Shown: positions 57,515 to 64,000 of the stretch, piece by piece
Position numbering within the stretch: position 1 is the first letter of the stretch
Layout of the letters: every line of letters starts with the position of its first letter
NCBI GenBank assembly: GCA_963758025.1
Contig: CAVWUA010000030.1
Location: forward strand, 180,295 to 244,294
Direction of reading: 5' to 3'
DNA: 64,000 bases
Source of the DNA: CAVWUA01 sp963758025
GTDB taxonomy: Bacteria > Planctomycetota > Planctomycetia > Isosphaerales > Isosphaeraceae
Made by a program: the position numbers and the translations under genes
Notes under the pieces: generated by a model
What the model saw: the letters and a program-made list of their open reading frames with translations, nothing else
The model's database searches: none
Told to the model about the DNA's origin: nothing

Positions 57515-57736
57515 CGCGCCACCCCCTGCCATCCATCGGCGGATCGTCTCGGGACTCCAGACGGGGGCCTTGCCGATCTTCCGATCGGGGGGCGGGAACC
57601 GTCCGGCGGAGCGCTCGCGTTCGATGGTCCGTCTGGACATCCCGAGGGCGGCGGCCACGTCTTCGATGCGGAGGGCCAGGCGTTCCACGGACGGAGTAGC
57701 GGCATCGGCCGGGCTGAGGGCGGGGCGGTCGCTCAT
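57511..57736 (-). CDS. AlpA-like HTH regulator, coupled between excisionase and primase (one-base frameshift)
   Basis: Starts at 57736 (ATG overlapping the previous TGA). The sequence VERLALRIEDVAAALGMSRR then TIERERSAGRFPPPDRKIGK then PVWSPETIRRWMAG is a MerR/AlpA-type helix-turn-helix used by island and phage excisionase regulators. As read, the frame runs straight into the primase. An indel in the run of five G (about 57521-57525) would instead end it at the TGA 57513-57511, which overlaps the primase ATG. That arrangement is more natural given the coupling upstream. About 75 residues. Confidence 0.65.
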
Positions 57737-57945
57737 CGGCCACCCCCTTCCCGGCTGGCGGGATCGGAGGCAGCTTCCAGGGCGGCCAGGACTTCGGCCA
57801 GGTCGAAGCGCAGCACCTTGGGCGACAGCTTGCGGGCCGGAATGCGGCCCTTGCGATACCACCCGAGAATCGTCATGGGCTTGACCCGCAACCGCTCCGC
57901 CAGTTCGGCGGAGGTCAACAGGTCGTCAGATTCGGCGGTCGGCAT
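57733..57945 (-). CDS. Excisionase-like HTH protein
   Basis: 70 codons from the ATG at 57945 (GGAG upstream). LLTSAELAERLRVKPMTILG then WYRKGRIPARKLSPKVLRFD is the DNA-binding helix-turn-helix of excisionase/MerR-type proteins (helix, WYRKG turn, second helix). The tail is Ala-rich. Its TGA (57735-57733) overlaps the ATG of the AlpA-like gene, so three island genes are translated as a chain. It probably favours excision by the integrase. Confidence 0.8.
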   Translation of the reverse strand: MPTAESDDLLTSAELAERLRVKPMTILGWYRKGRIPARKLSPKVLRFDLAEVLAALEAASDPASREGGGR

Positions 57946-58040
57946 GATGGGGACTCCGATTGTGGGCCGCACCATGCGGCCTCAACCGGACCCGCTCGAT
58001 ATGCAATTATGACCCTGCATACCGTCTGCATACCGTTGCC

Positions 58041-58954
58041 TTATCGGTGCTTACGTCGTGCATAACTCCCTTCCGGCCGCGCTCCCCGGTTAAGTTTCGC
58101 GGGATCGACCGGATATATCTTGGGCCTCGGGCTATCCAGGTCGGGCAGGACGTTCCCGGCTTTGATCCACTTCTTGACCACCTTCAAGTCGCGGGAAACT
58201 TGATACTGCTTGGATTCATCTCCATAGACTTGTTTGGCGATGCTCCTTTGACTCGTCAAGTCTCCGCGAAGGACGATGAGCCGATAGCATTGAATGGCTT
58301 CCTCGGACGGTTCCTTGGGCGGAGGCTCGGTCCCCGGCGTCCGATCCTCGGAGGGGCTTTCCGCGCTTATGGCGCTTTTGGCGCGGATTGGGGGACCATC
58401 GGCCAGGGGGCGGAACTTCCGATTCGGGGCCGATACCAGATTCTCGGGTAAGGTCCGGGCGGATTCTTGCAGGATCAATGCTTTGATCCGGTCCGCCTCG
58501 ATGGCGGGATAGCTCGCCAGCTTCGACAGGATCGTCTCGGCGAGCCGTCCCACCCATTCGAGATCGGCTCGAAAGTGCTCGGGCCTTCCGCGGTGGATGC
58601 TCCGCATGAAGGCGTGCTTTTGCAGAGCGGAGCCGCAGTTGCAGATGGCGAACCAGAGACGTTCCCCGTAGCAAAAGGCCGCCTCGTGCGCCGAACGCAG
58701 GATAGCCCACCCGCTTCAAGGGGATTCAGTGGCGCATTGCACCGAAGGGCTTCCACCGCGAGGGAAATCGGTTCCTGTGCGGCTTCCAGGGCCTCGCAGA
58801 GCTTTCCGAACGCGATTCGGAGGCAGTCCGGGCGGGAATCCTGAAAAGCAGGCGGCAGCGGCTTCGCGGCCAGTGCCTCTTGAACGTCGTTCGCGGTCTT
58901 CAGACACGCCAGCGCGGCGGCACGCGCGGCCAGGACTTCATCGGCGGTCGGCAT
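58041..58954 (-). CDS. Island protein with C-terminal HTH-like region, frameshift near 58680
   Basis: From the ATG at 58954 (AGGGGGA upstream): MPTADEVLAARAAALACLKT then NDVQEALAAKPLPPAFQDSR and LCEALEAAQEPISLAVEALR. After a frame change at about 58675-58690 it reads FCYGERLWFAICNCGSALQK, HRGRPEHFRADLEWVGRLAE and ends at 58041. The C-terminal third has a helix-turn-helix-like QRSIAKQVYGDESKQYQVSR then DLKVVKKWIKAG. The middle is Pro/Glu-rich (SAISAESPSEDRTPGTEPPP). About 300 residues. I do not know a named family; a replication or regulatory role is inferred from position next to the excisionase and primase. Confidence 0.6.
58361..58386. repeat. 26-base repeat related to the arms at 55240-55265
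   Basis: Shares 24 of 26 bases with 55242-55267 (core GCGCTTATGGCGC, with CC and GG flanks) and is itself nearly palindromic. Here it lies in a coding frame and encodes SAISA-type residues. Two loci 3.1 kb apart in one island suggest a functional site or a spreading short repeat. Confidence 0.6.
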
Positions 58955-59359
58955 GGTGAATCCCCCTACAGGTCGGGCCGAACCCGGCGGGCGTGACGGT
59001 AGGGGTCGCCGAGCACCCGCCGGGTTCGCTTGGACGGACCGCTTGCAAGTCGGTTCGCCGCACCCGAGACCATTGTACACTATCGGCAGGGGTTCCCTCG
59101 GACTTGCATGCACCGATCCGTCAGAGCGTCCGAGGTCGCCTCGGGCGGGGGGATTCGGACTTGCCGCACCCACCGAAAAATTCCGTTCTGAATTTTGGCA
59201 AGGCGCGCGCGGGCTGAACCGTCCGTATCCGGGGGCATGTCATCCCAGCGTCTCACCCCCCCCTCGGGTCGGCTCGGCGGAGGGGGGGGGATGGGGTGGG
59301 TTTGTCCGAGGGAGACTCGTGGCGCGCAGGTCCGCCGTGATGCGCCGGGCGGGCGGGGG
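58955..59359. other. GC-rich intergenic region of the island with a 13-bp inverted repeat
   Basis: 405 bases without a supported gene. The perfect inverted repeat CGAACCCGGCGGG / CCCGCCGGGTTCG lies at 58979-58991 and 59016-59028 with a 24-base spacer, close upstream of the HTH gene. A TACAAT hexamer on the minus strand (59073-59078 region) is a possible -10 box. No clear -35 was found. Confidence 0.5.
58979..59028. repeat. Inverted repeat, 13-bp arms, upstream of the HTH gene
   Basis: Arms are exact complements and 24 bases apart, 25 bases before the ATG at 58954. This is a possible operator for an island regulator. The arms would also form a hairpin in the leader of the gene. Confidence 0.6.
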
Positions 59360-60469
59360 TCAGGACCGGACGTAGCGGCCGTTGGGGAGGGGGCGGGCTT
59401 GACCGAGGGAGACGAGGGTTTCCAGCAGTTCGGCCACCTTGTCGGCGCGGGCACGCTGGAACTGGCGGGCGAGTTGTTCGGGGGTCAGGCCGCCGGGGGC
59501 GGTGGACAACGCGGCGCGGACGGCCTGGGCTTGCTCGGGAAGGGACTTCGGCCAGGGGTGTTTCCTGGCGGGCTTGACGGGGGTTGGGGTCGGCTCGGGT
59601 TCCTCATCAATCAAGGTGCCTTGCGTGGCGGCGGTCGTCCCCGCGGGGTGCTGGAATTCGGGACGCAACCACCGGATGAGTCCCCGCGCCTCCTCCGCCG
59701 CGCCGCTCCCGGTTCAGGTCCACCAGCCGGCGGAGGATGTCGTCGTCGGACAGGTCGCGTGGCCAGCCGTAGGCGTCGAAAACCGCCGCGTCCAGGTCGT
59801 CATGAAGCTGTTTCAGGACCGAGACCAGCCCTTGCTCGTGGATGGTCTTTTCCTCGTCTGTCAGAGGTTCACTATATGGGAGTTTGGAGAGAACATTGTA
59901 AATTCCGGTAAGAGTAAGGCTCGTATAATTATTTTGTCGATCTTTCAAATGTGCGTCAATTTGCTCTGCAATCGAGCGGATTCTTTCTTTCTCGGGCTCC
60001 GAAGCGACTGGGAAGGGGAAGGGATCAAAGACAATGGCTGGTTTCCATCGCAAGTCGTTGCCTTTGCCCATTCTGGCGCCACTTTTCTCAGCCATGCTTG
60101 ATGAACTTTGGAAAGCAGGACACCCAGAATAAGGGCATCATCGGACACTATACTGTAAACTTGGACATCCGGCAGAACATCGCCGCTCACAAATACGAAT
60201 GGCTTATATTTTGACGTGTCGGGTACCGCTATGTAACGATCAAGTTTTGCAAGGGCTCGTCTCAGCTTCGGAGCGTTCTCACCGAATAGCCACCAATTGC
60301 GCCTCCGTGTCTCTCTATTATTTTGATCTCGTTCGGGTTTTACTGTTTCAAGAATTCGTTGATATAACGCTGGGTGCACTGCGCCTAGCTTCTTCGCTCG
60401 ACAATCCGAAAAAGTCGATTACCCATCGCTGTTGCCGTCTTTGTACCAAATCTCTTCCGATGAGGTATT
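59360..60469 (-). pseudogene. C-terminal fragment of an MmeI-like type IIG restriction-modification enzyme, cut by IS701
   Basis: The readable part begins at the IS junction with YLIGRDLVQRRQQRWVIDFF then GLSSEEARR. After a shift near 60388 it reads LYQRILETVKPERDQNNRET, WWLFGENAPKLRRALAKLDR and VSGDVLPDVQVYSIVSDDAL. After a shift near 60095 it reads EKSGARMGKGNDLRWKPAIV then FDPFPFP and PEKERIRSIAEQIDAHLKDR. After about 59700 it is LRPEFQHPAGTTAATQ...GRYVRS, ending at 59360. These are the target-recognition and C-terminal parts of the MmeI/YeeA family. The nuclease and methyltransferase domains are missing because the IS begins at 60470. Left as is, it cannot be active. Confidence 0.82.
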
Positions 60470-60485
60470 TGGACTGTCACCGTTT
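60470..60485 (+). repeat. Left terminal inverted repeat of the IS
   Basis: TGGACTGTCACCGTTT; identical to the reverse complement of 63985-64000. The bases outside it (ending TATT) belong to the interrupted MmeI-like gene. Confidence 0.9.
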
Positions 60486-60552
60486 CCACTATTGCATTGT
60501 TCTGACAGAGGTTATGATCGGAGGCGGAGGAGATCCGACGGGAGGGACCGCC

Positions 60553-60984
60553 ATGTCGCTCTTGGAACACCCCGACGCTCAGGCCCTTCTGGCCGATGCC
60601 GTCGTGACGCCCGAACAGGTCCGCGGCTGCCAGGACCGGATCACGACCTTCCTGCAACGCTACCTGCCCCGCTTCTACCGCGCCGAGCAGCGGGCCCACG
60701 CCACGCTCGTCATCCGCGGCCTGCTCAGCGGGCTGCAGCGCAAGACCTGCGAGCCGATCGCGGTCGAGGCCGGCGTCCACCGCAAGCCGGTCCAGAACTT
60801 CGTCGGCTCAGGCGCGTGGGACGACGAGGCCGTCATGACCGAACTCCGCGGTCATGTCCGCGAGACGCTGGGCCACCCCGACGCGGTCCTGATCCTCGAC
60901 CCCAGCGGCTTCCCCAAGAGTGGGACCGAGTCGTGCGGCGTCGCCCGGCAGTGGTGCGGTCGGCTGGGCAAGCAGGACAACTGC
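60553..60984 (+). CDS. IS701-type transposase, exon 1
   Basis: 144 codons from the ATG at 60553 (GGAGGG about 6 bases upstream). MSLLEHPDAQALLADAVVTP then TTFLQRYLPRFYRAEQRAHA is the IS701 N-terminus, and VLILDPSGFPKSGTESCGVA carries the first catalytic Asp of the DDE triad. The exon ends WCGRLGKQDNC, exactly in frame with exon 2 (QVGVFLVCVTPGG) 2006 bases later. If not spliced, translation would run 13 codons into the intron and stop at 61021-61023. Confidence 0.88.
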
Positions 60985-61175
60985 GTGCGCCAGGAAAGCT
61001 TGGGAAAGGGGGAAGCGATGTAACGCAGAAACCTTTCGACGGGACCCCGCGGGTAACCAACCCCGCCCGGCAAAGCTTGGCCAGCAGCCGGAAGCGAGTC
61101 TTGCGTGGTGCCGGGGTAACCCGGACTGCGAAGCGTAGACAGCCAGTGAGCGGGCCGTGCCATTGAGCCCCGAAA

Positions 61176-61207
61176 TCCTGCTCGCGGGAGCCGACGTCGT
61201 GCAGTTG
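61176..61207 (+). ncRNA. EBS2 (61176-61182) and EBS1 (61201-61207) of the intron
   Basis: Two 7-nt segments of intron domain I, TCCTGCT and GCAGTTG, are exact complements of the adjoining exon segments AGCAGGA and CAACTGC. Together they give 14 contiguous paired exon bases, the usual EBS/IBS architecture of group IIB introns. Confidence 0.85.
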
Positions 61208-61564
61208 ACGGAAGGCCGCATCGCGACGCCGCAATGGCCTGGCGTCCGCGATCCCGCCGGGGTCGAAGAACAGGGCACGCTCACATGGGTCCCCCAGGAA
61301 CCTGGGAGGCCCCGCCGCCTCCGCGGTCAATCCCGGCCGGAGAAACCGGGTGACCAACTCCAGGCCCGCGGCCGATGCACCCGGCGGCCACGGGAACGAA
61401 ACGCGGGTGCAACCGAGGTACCGCCCGTGCGAAGGCAACGAAGCGCGGCGGGACGGGCGGCGGGGAGTCGGAGCGCCTCATAGTACCGTCGAAACGGGGG
61501 AACCGACCCGAGGGACCCCGCCGAGGGAAGGGGGCGCCGGGCCATGAGACCGTTGGAGGGAACG

Positions 61565-62899
61565 ATGCCAGGGACTCCGAGCCCTGATCTCATCTCACCG
61601 CGACAACAACGGATAGCGACGCTGGCGAGGGACTCGCCGCAGGTGGCGTTGACGACACTCGCACACCACATCGACATCGACTGGATGTATGAGGCGTACC
61701 GGCGCAGGCGCAAGGACGGGGCCGTCGGGGTGGACGGGCAGACGGCGGAGGACTATGCCGCGAACCTGGAGGCCAACCTCCGGTCGCTGCTGGACCGCGC
61801 CAAGTCCGGCTGCTATCAGGCCCCGCCCGTGCGACGGGTGCACATCCCGAAGGGGGACGGTCGGGAGACCAGGCCCATCGGCATCCCCACGTTCGAGGAT
61901 AAGATCCTCCAGCGTGCGGTGGCGATGGTCCTGGAGGCCGTCTACGAGCAGGACTTCCTGGACTGCTCGTACGGCTTCCGGCCGGGCCGCTCGGCGCACC
62001 AGGCGCTCGATACGCTCTGGCATCGGACGATGGAAGTCGGTGGCGGGTGGGTCCTGGAGATCGACATTCGCAAGTTTTTCGACACCCTGGACCACCGCCA
62101 GTTGCAAGCGATCCTGCGTCGGAGGGTACGTGATGGCGTCCTGCTGCGGCTGATCGGCAAGTGGCTCAACGCGGGCGTCCAGGAGGACGGGTGCGTCACG
62201 CACCCCGAGGCCGGCAGCCCGCAGGGCGGGGTGATCAGCCCCATCCTGGCCAACGCCTACCTGCACGAAGTCCTCGACACCTGGTTCGAGCAGACGGTCA
62301 AGCCTCGCCTGAAAGGGCGGGCGTACCTGATCCGATATGCCGACGATGCGGTGCTGGTCTTCGCGTTGGAGAGCGACGCGCGACGAGTCCTGGACGTGCT
62401 TCCCAAACGCTTCGGGAAGTACGGCCTGACTCTCCATCCGGAGAAGACCCGGTTGGTTCCGTTCCGGCGGCCACGACGGGATGCCCGCCCGGGTATCTCC
62501 CGAGATGACCGCCCGGGCACGTTCGACCTGTTGGGGTTCACCCACTACTGGGGCCGAGCGCGCACGGGGAGCTGGACGGTGAAGCGCAAGACGGCCAAGG
62601 ATCGCTTGCGCCGGTCCCTGAAGTCGATCGGGCGGTGGTGCCGCGAGCACCGCCACCTGCCGATCCAGGAGCAGCGGGTCGCCTTGGCGGCGAAGCTGCG
62701 AGGGCACTTCGCGTACTACGGGATCACCGGAAACACGCGGAGTCTCGGCACCTTTCGGTACCACGTGAGGCGTGCTTGGCATCGGTGGCTCAGCCGCCGC
62801 TCAGACAAGGCGTCCATCCCGTGGGAGCGTTTCAGCGACCTGGAGCGACGCTACCCGTTGCCCCCGGCTCGACGGGGACGTGCCCGTCCGGTCACGTAG
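61565..62899 (+). CDS. ltrA: Group II intron reverse transcriptase/maturase
   Basis: 444 residues from the ATG at 61565 (GGAGGGAACG before it); an ATG at 61544 is in frame without a better RBS. RT domain: GAVGVDGQTAEDYAANLEAN, VHIPKGDGRETRPIGIPTFE, GFRPGRSAHQALDTLW, IDIRKFFDTLDH, GSPQGGVISPILANAYLH, and the catalytic YADD in YLIRYADDAVLVF. Maturase X/thumb: FDLLGFTHYWGRARTGSWTV and HFAYYGITGNTRSLGTFRYH. It ends shortly after X, without an HNH endonuclease, so retrohoming would use nascent strands as primers. The frame has no indel, unlike the neighbouring genes. Confidence 0.95.
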   Translation: MPGTPSPDLISPRQQRIATLARDSPQVALTTLAHHIDIDWMYEAYRRRRKDGAVGVDGQTAEDYAANLEANLRSLLDRAKSGCYQAPPVRRVHIPKGDGRETRPIGIPTFEDKILQRAVAMVLEAVYEQDFLDCSYGFRPGRSAHQALDTLWHRTMEVGGGWVLEIDIRKFFDTLDHRQLQAILRRRVRDGVLLRLIGKWLNAGVQEDGCVTHPEAGSPQGGVISPILANAYLHEVLDTWFEQTVKPRLKGRAYLIRYADDAVLVFALESDARRVLDVLPKRFGKYGLTLHPEKTRLVPFRRPRRDARPGISRDDRPGTFDLLGFTHYWGRARTGSWTVKRKTAKDRLRRSLKSIGRWCREHRHLPIQEQRVALAAKLRGHFAYYGITGNTRSLGTFRYHVRRAWHRWLSRRSDKASIPWERFSDLERRYPLPPARRGRARPVT

Positions 62900-62916
62900 C
62901 GAAGACATGGCCCGAG

Positions 62917-62990
62917 GAGCCGGATGCGTGAGTTGCGCACGTCCGGATCCGTGGGGGCCCGGGGCGGGAGACTGCCCCGGGCTACCCGAC
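62917..62990 (+). ncRNA. Intron domains V and VI
   Basis: Domain V 62917-62949: GAGCCGGATGCGTGAG...GCGCACGTCCGGATC forms a long stem with a GNRA-like loop and the AGC triad. Domain VI: stem GCCCGGGGC/GCCCCGGGC with the branch-point A at 62984. The 3' splice site is after 62990, followed by CAGGTCGGCG of exon 2. Confidence 0.88.
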
Positions 62991-63966
62991 CAGGTCGGCG
63001 TCTTCCTCGTGTGCGTCACCCCCGGCGGCTCGGCGCTGCTGGACCATCAACTCTATTTGCCCGAGGATTGGGCGGCCGACCCTGTCCGCCGCGCGAAGTG
63101 TCATGTCCCCGACGCCGTGACCTTCCAGGAGTCGTGGCGGATCGCCGTCGAGTTGCTGCGGCGTTGCCGCAAGGGCTTGCCCCACGCCTGGGTCTGCGGC
63201 GACGACGAGATGGGCCGACCGGCGGCGTTCCGCGGCTGGCTCCGCCGGCACGGCGAGCGGTACGTGCTCGACGTGCCGTGCAACACGAACGTCCGCGACC
63301 TGGAGCGTCGGCGTCCCCCGCGGCGGCGTGCCGGCCGGGGCCGCAAGCGGGAGGTGCCGTTCTGTCGCGCCGACGCCTGGGCGGCGCGGCAACCGGACGC
63401 GCGGTGGACCCGGCTGACGGTCCGCGACGGCGAGCGGGGGCCGCTGCAGGTCGACGCCATGGCCGTGCGGGTGCGGGCCAAAGACGAGCGGCGGGTCGGG
63501 CCGGAGGAGCGTCTGGTGGTGACGCGGACGGTCGACGCGGCGTCTCGAACCGACTACGCGCTGAGCAACGCCGGCCCCGAAGTGCCACTGTCCGAGTTGG
63601 TCCGGGTGCGGTTCACGCGGCACCGGATCGAGGAGGTGTTCGGCGCGGCGAAGGGTGACGTCGGGCTGGGGCAGTACGAGGTGCGGAGCTGGGTGGGCTG
63701 GCACCACCACATGACGTTGTCGCTTCTGGCGCTATGGTTCCTGATCCTGGAGCGGATCCGGGTCGGGGGGGAAAACCCCGGCCGTGACGGTGTCGCAGGT
63801 GCGGGAGATCGTCACGCGTCTGCTCCGGTCGCCGGCCCCGAGCCCCGAGCGAATCGCGGAGGTCGTCAGCCGCGTGCTGTGGCGGAAGGAGGCGGCGCGG
63901 ATCTACAAATGGCACAAGGCCACGGGGACATTTCCGCCCCGCCGTCCACGACTGGATTCGAGCTGA
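62991..63966 (+). CDS. IS701-type transposase, exon 2, with a frameshift in a run of seven G near 63765
   Basis: Opens CAG GTC GGC in frame with exon 1: QVGVFLVCVTPGGSALLDHQ. The second catalytic Asp is in AWVCGDDEMGRPAAFRGWLR; the Glu is in FTRHRIEEVFGAAKGDVGLG (YREC-type helix). DHQLYLPEDWA matches the family. The frame is kept to GGWHHHM and LERIRVGGENPG. The expected C-terminus, TVSQVREIVTRLLRSPAPSP then IYKWHKATGTFPPRRPRLDS, is one frame away and ends at 63966. The shift lies in GGGGGGG at about 63764-63770 and could be sequencing error or programmed slippage. Confidence 0.87.
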
Positions 63967-63984
63967 TCGATTGCACCAACGTTT

Positions 63985-64000
63985 AAACGGTGACAGTCCA
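63985..64000 (+). repeat. Right terminal inverted repeat of the IS
   Basis: AAACGGTGACAGTCCA, the exact complement of 60470-60485, ending at the last base of the window. Confidence 0.9.

Larger units (their letters stand above)
53663..60469. mobile_element. Integrative genomic island at tRNA-Met (left part only)
   Basis: Immediately after the tRNA-Met the gene content changes to integrase, primase-helicase, excisionase/AlpA-type regulators, an HTH protein and a restriction-modification gene, all on the minus strand. No second copy of the tRNA 3' end (att) is present before 64000, so the right end lies outside the window. Element type is inferred from gene content. Confidence 0.75.
60985..62990 (+). 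mobile_element. Group II intron (IIB-like) inside the IS701 transposase gene
   Basis: 5' end GTGCGCCAGG (consensus GTGYG). The 3' end is a domain V hairpin (62917-62949, with the catalytic AGC in GAGCCGGATGCG), then domain VI with a bulged A at 62984, seven bases from the end ...CTACCCGAC. 2006 nt. The last 14 exon bases pair with two intron segments: IBS1 CAACTGC (60978-60984) with EBS1 GCAGTTG (61201-61207), and IBS2 AGCAGGA (60971-60977) with EBS2 TCCTGCT (61176-61182). The sense orientation restores the transposase after splicing. A self-splicing retroelement. Confidence 0.93.
60470..64000 (+). mobile_element. IS701-family insertion sequence carrying a group II intron
   Basis: Terminal inverted repeats of 16 identical bases: TGGACTGTCACCGTTT at 60470-60485 and its complement AAACGGTGACAGTCCA at 63985-64000. 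Between them lies one IS4-clan (IS701-type) transposase split by an intron. The IS interrupts the MmeI-like gene. Target-site duplication cannot be checked because the right flank is outside the window. The inverted repeat may extend beyond 64000. Confidence 0.88.

Noticed and set aside
60199..60552. N-terminal extension of the transposase frame upstream of 60553
   Set aside because: Runs through the terminal repeat into the MmeI-like gene; the RBS is at 60553.
53663..64000. Second attachment site (direct repeat of the tRNA 3' end)
   Set aside because: I scanned for TTCGAGTCCCTCC-like sequence downstream and found none before 64000; the right end must be outside.
1..64000. CRISPR array
   Set aside because: No set of regularly spaced direct repeats was seen; the repeats at 55191-58386 and 16021-16186 are too few and unevenly spaced.

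Overview
The window is GC-rich DNA that reads as a planctomycete, probably of the Isosphaeraceae type. The signature genes are two DUF1501 Tat proteins flanking a DUF1549/DUF1553 (PSD1-type) cytochrome-like gene, a PVC-type heme-binding dehydrogenase-like protein, a CRTAC1/ASPIC-UnbV lipoprotein, a Gfo/Idh/MocA Tat oxidoreductase, and many secreted or lipid-anchored proteins. The family-level assignment is inference from gene content; there is no rRNA in the window.

Layout. 1-10.7 kb: the tail of a lamin-G/polysaccharide-lyase-like gene, a secreted nitrilase-family hydrolase, a ceramidase-like Tat protein, a PAS hybrid histidine kinase, an FMN reductase, a pirin/MarR pair that shares an operator-like motif, a cytochrome P450, a PEGA lipoprotein and leucyl aminopeptidase. 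10.7-22.4 kb: a run of minus-strand genes (hypothetical, beta-propeller, S41 protease). It is followed by a coupled pair made of a five-CXXCH membrane cytochrome with TPR tail and an FG-GAP/ASPIC lipoprotein, then a lipoprotein. 22.8-36.2 kb: ABC-2 permease, amidohydrolase, a ParE-type toxin-antitoxin pair, DUF389, the PVC cytochrome, an RsbU-like phosphatase, LysM, and a tail-specific protease bounded by a strong terminator. 36.3-43.9 kb: YchF plus the MoxR-DUF58-transglutaminase operon, then a Na+/H+ antiporter. 44.0-53.4 kb: DUF1501, PSD1, DUF1501, SDR, Gfo/Idh/MocA and an EttA-like ABC-F ATPase.

53.66-64.0 kb is mobile. An elongator-type tRNA-Met (CAT) carries at its 3' end a tyrosine integrase whose stop codon falls inside the tRNA anticodon loop. 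Behind it are a primase-helicase, two small HTH/excisionase genes in stop-start overlap, and an HTH protein. Last in the island is the C-terminal part of an MmeI-like type IIG restriction-methylation enzyme. That enzyme gene is cut by an IS701-family insertion sequence (16-bp terminal inverted repeats at 60470-60485 and 63985-64000). The IS transposase gene is itself split by a 2006-nt group II intron (60985-62990) with its own reverse transcriptase. Splicing would restore the transposase frame exactly. Two 7-nt intron segments are complementary to the 14 exon bases before the insertion point. This four-level nesting (island, restriction gene, IS, intron) is the most interesting structure I found.

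A general caution: about twenty single-base frameshifts interrupt otherwise well-conserved genes, many in runs of C or G. The simplest reading is uncorrected sequencing indels, so I annotate most such genes across the shift rather than as pseudogenes.
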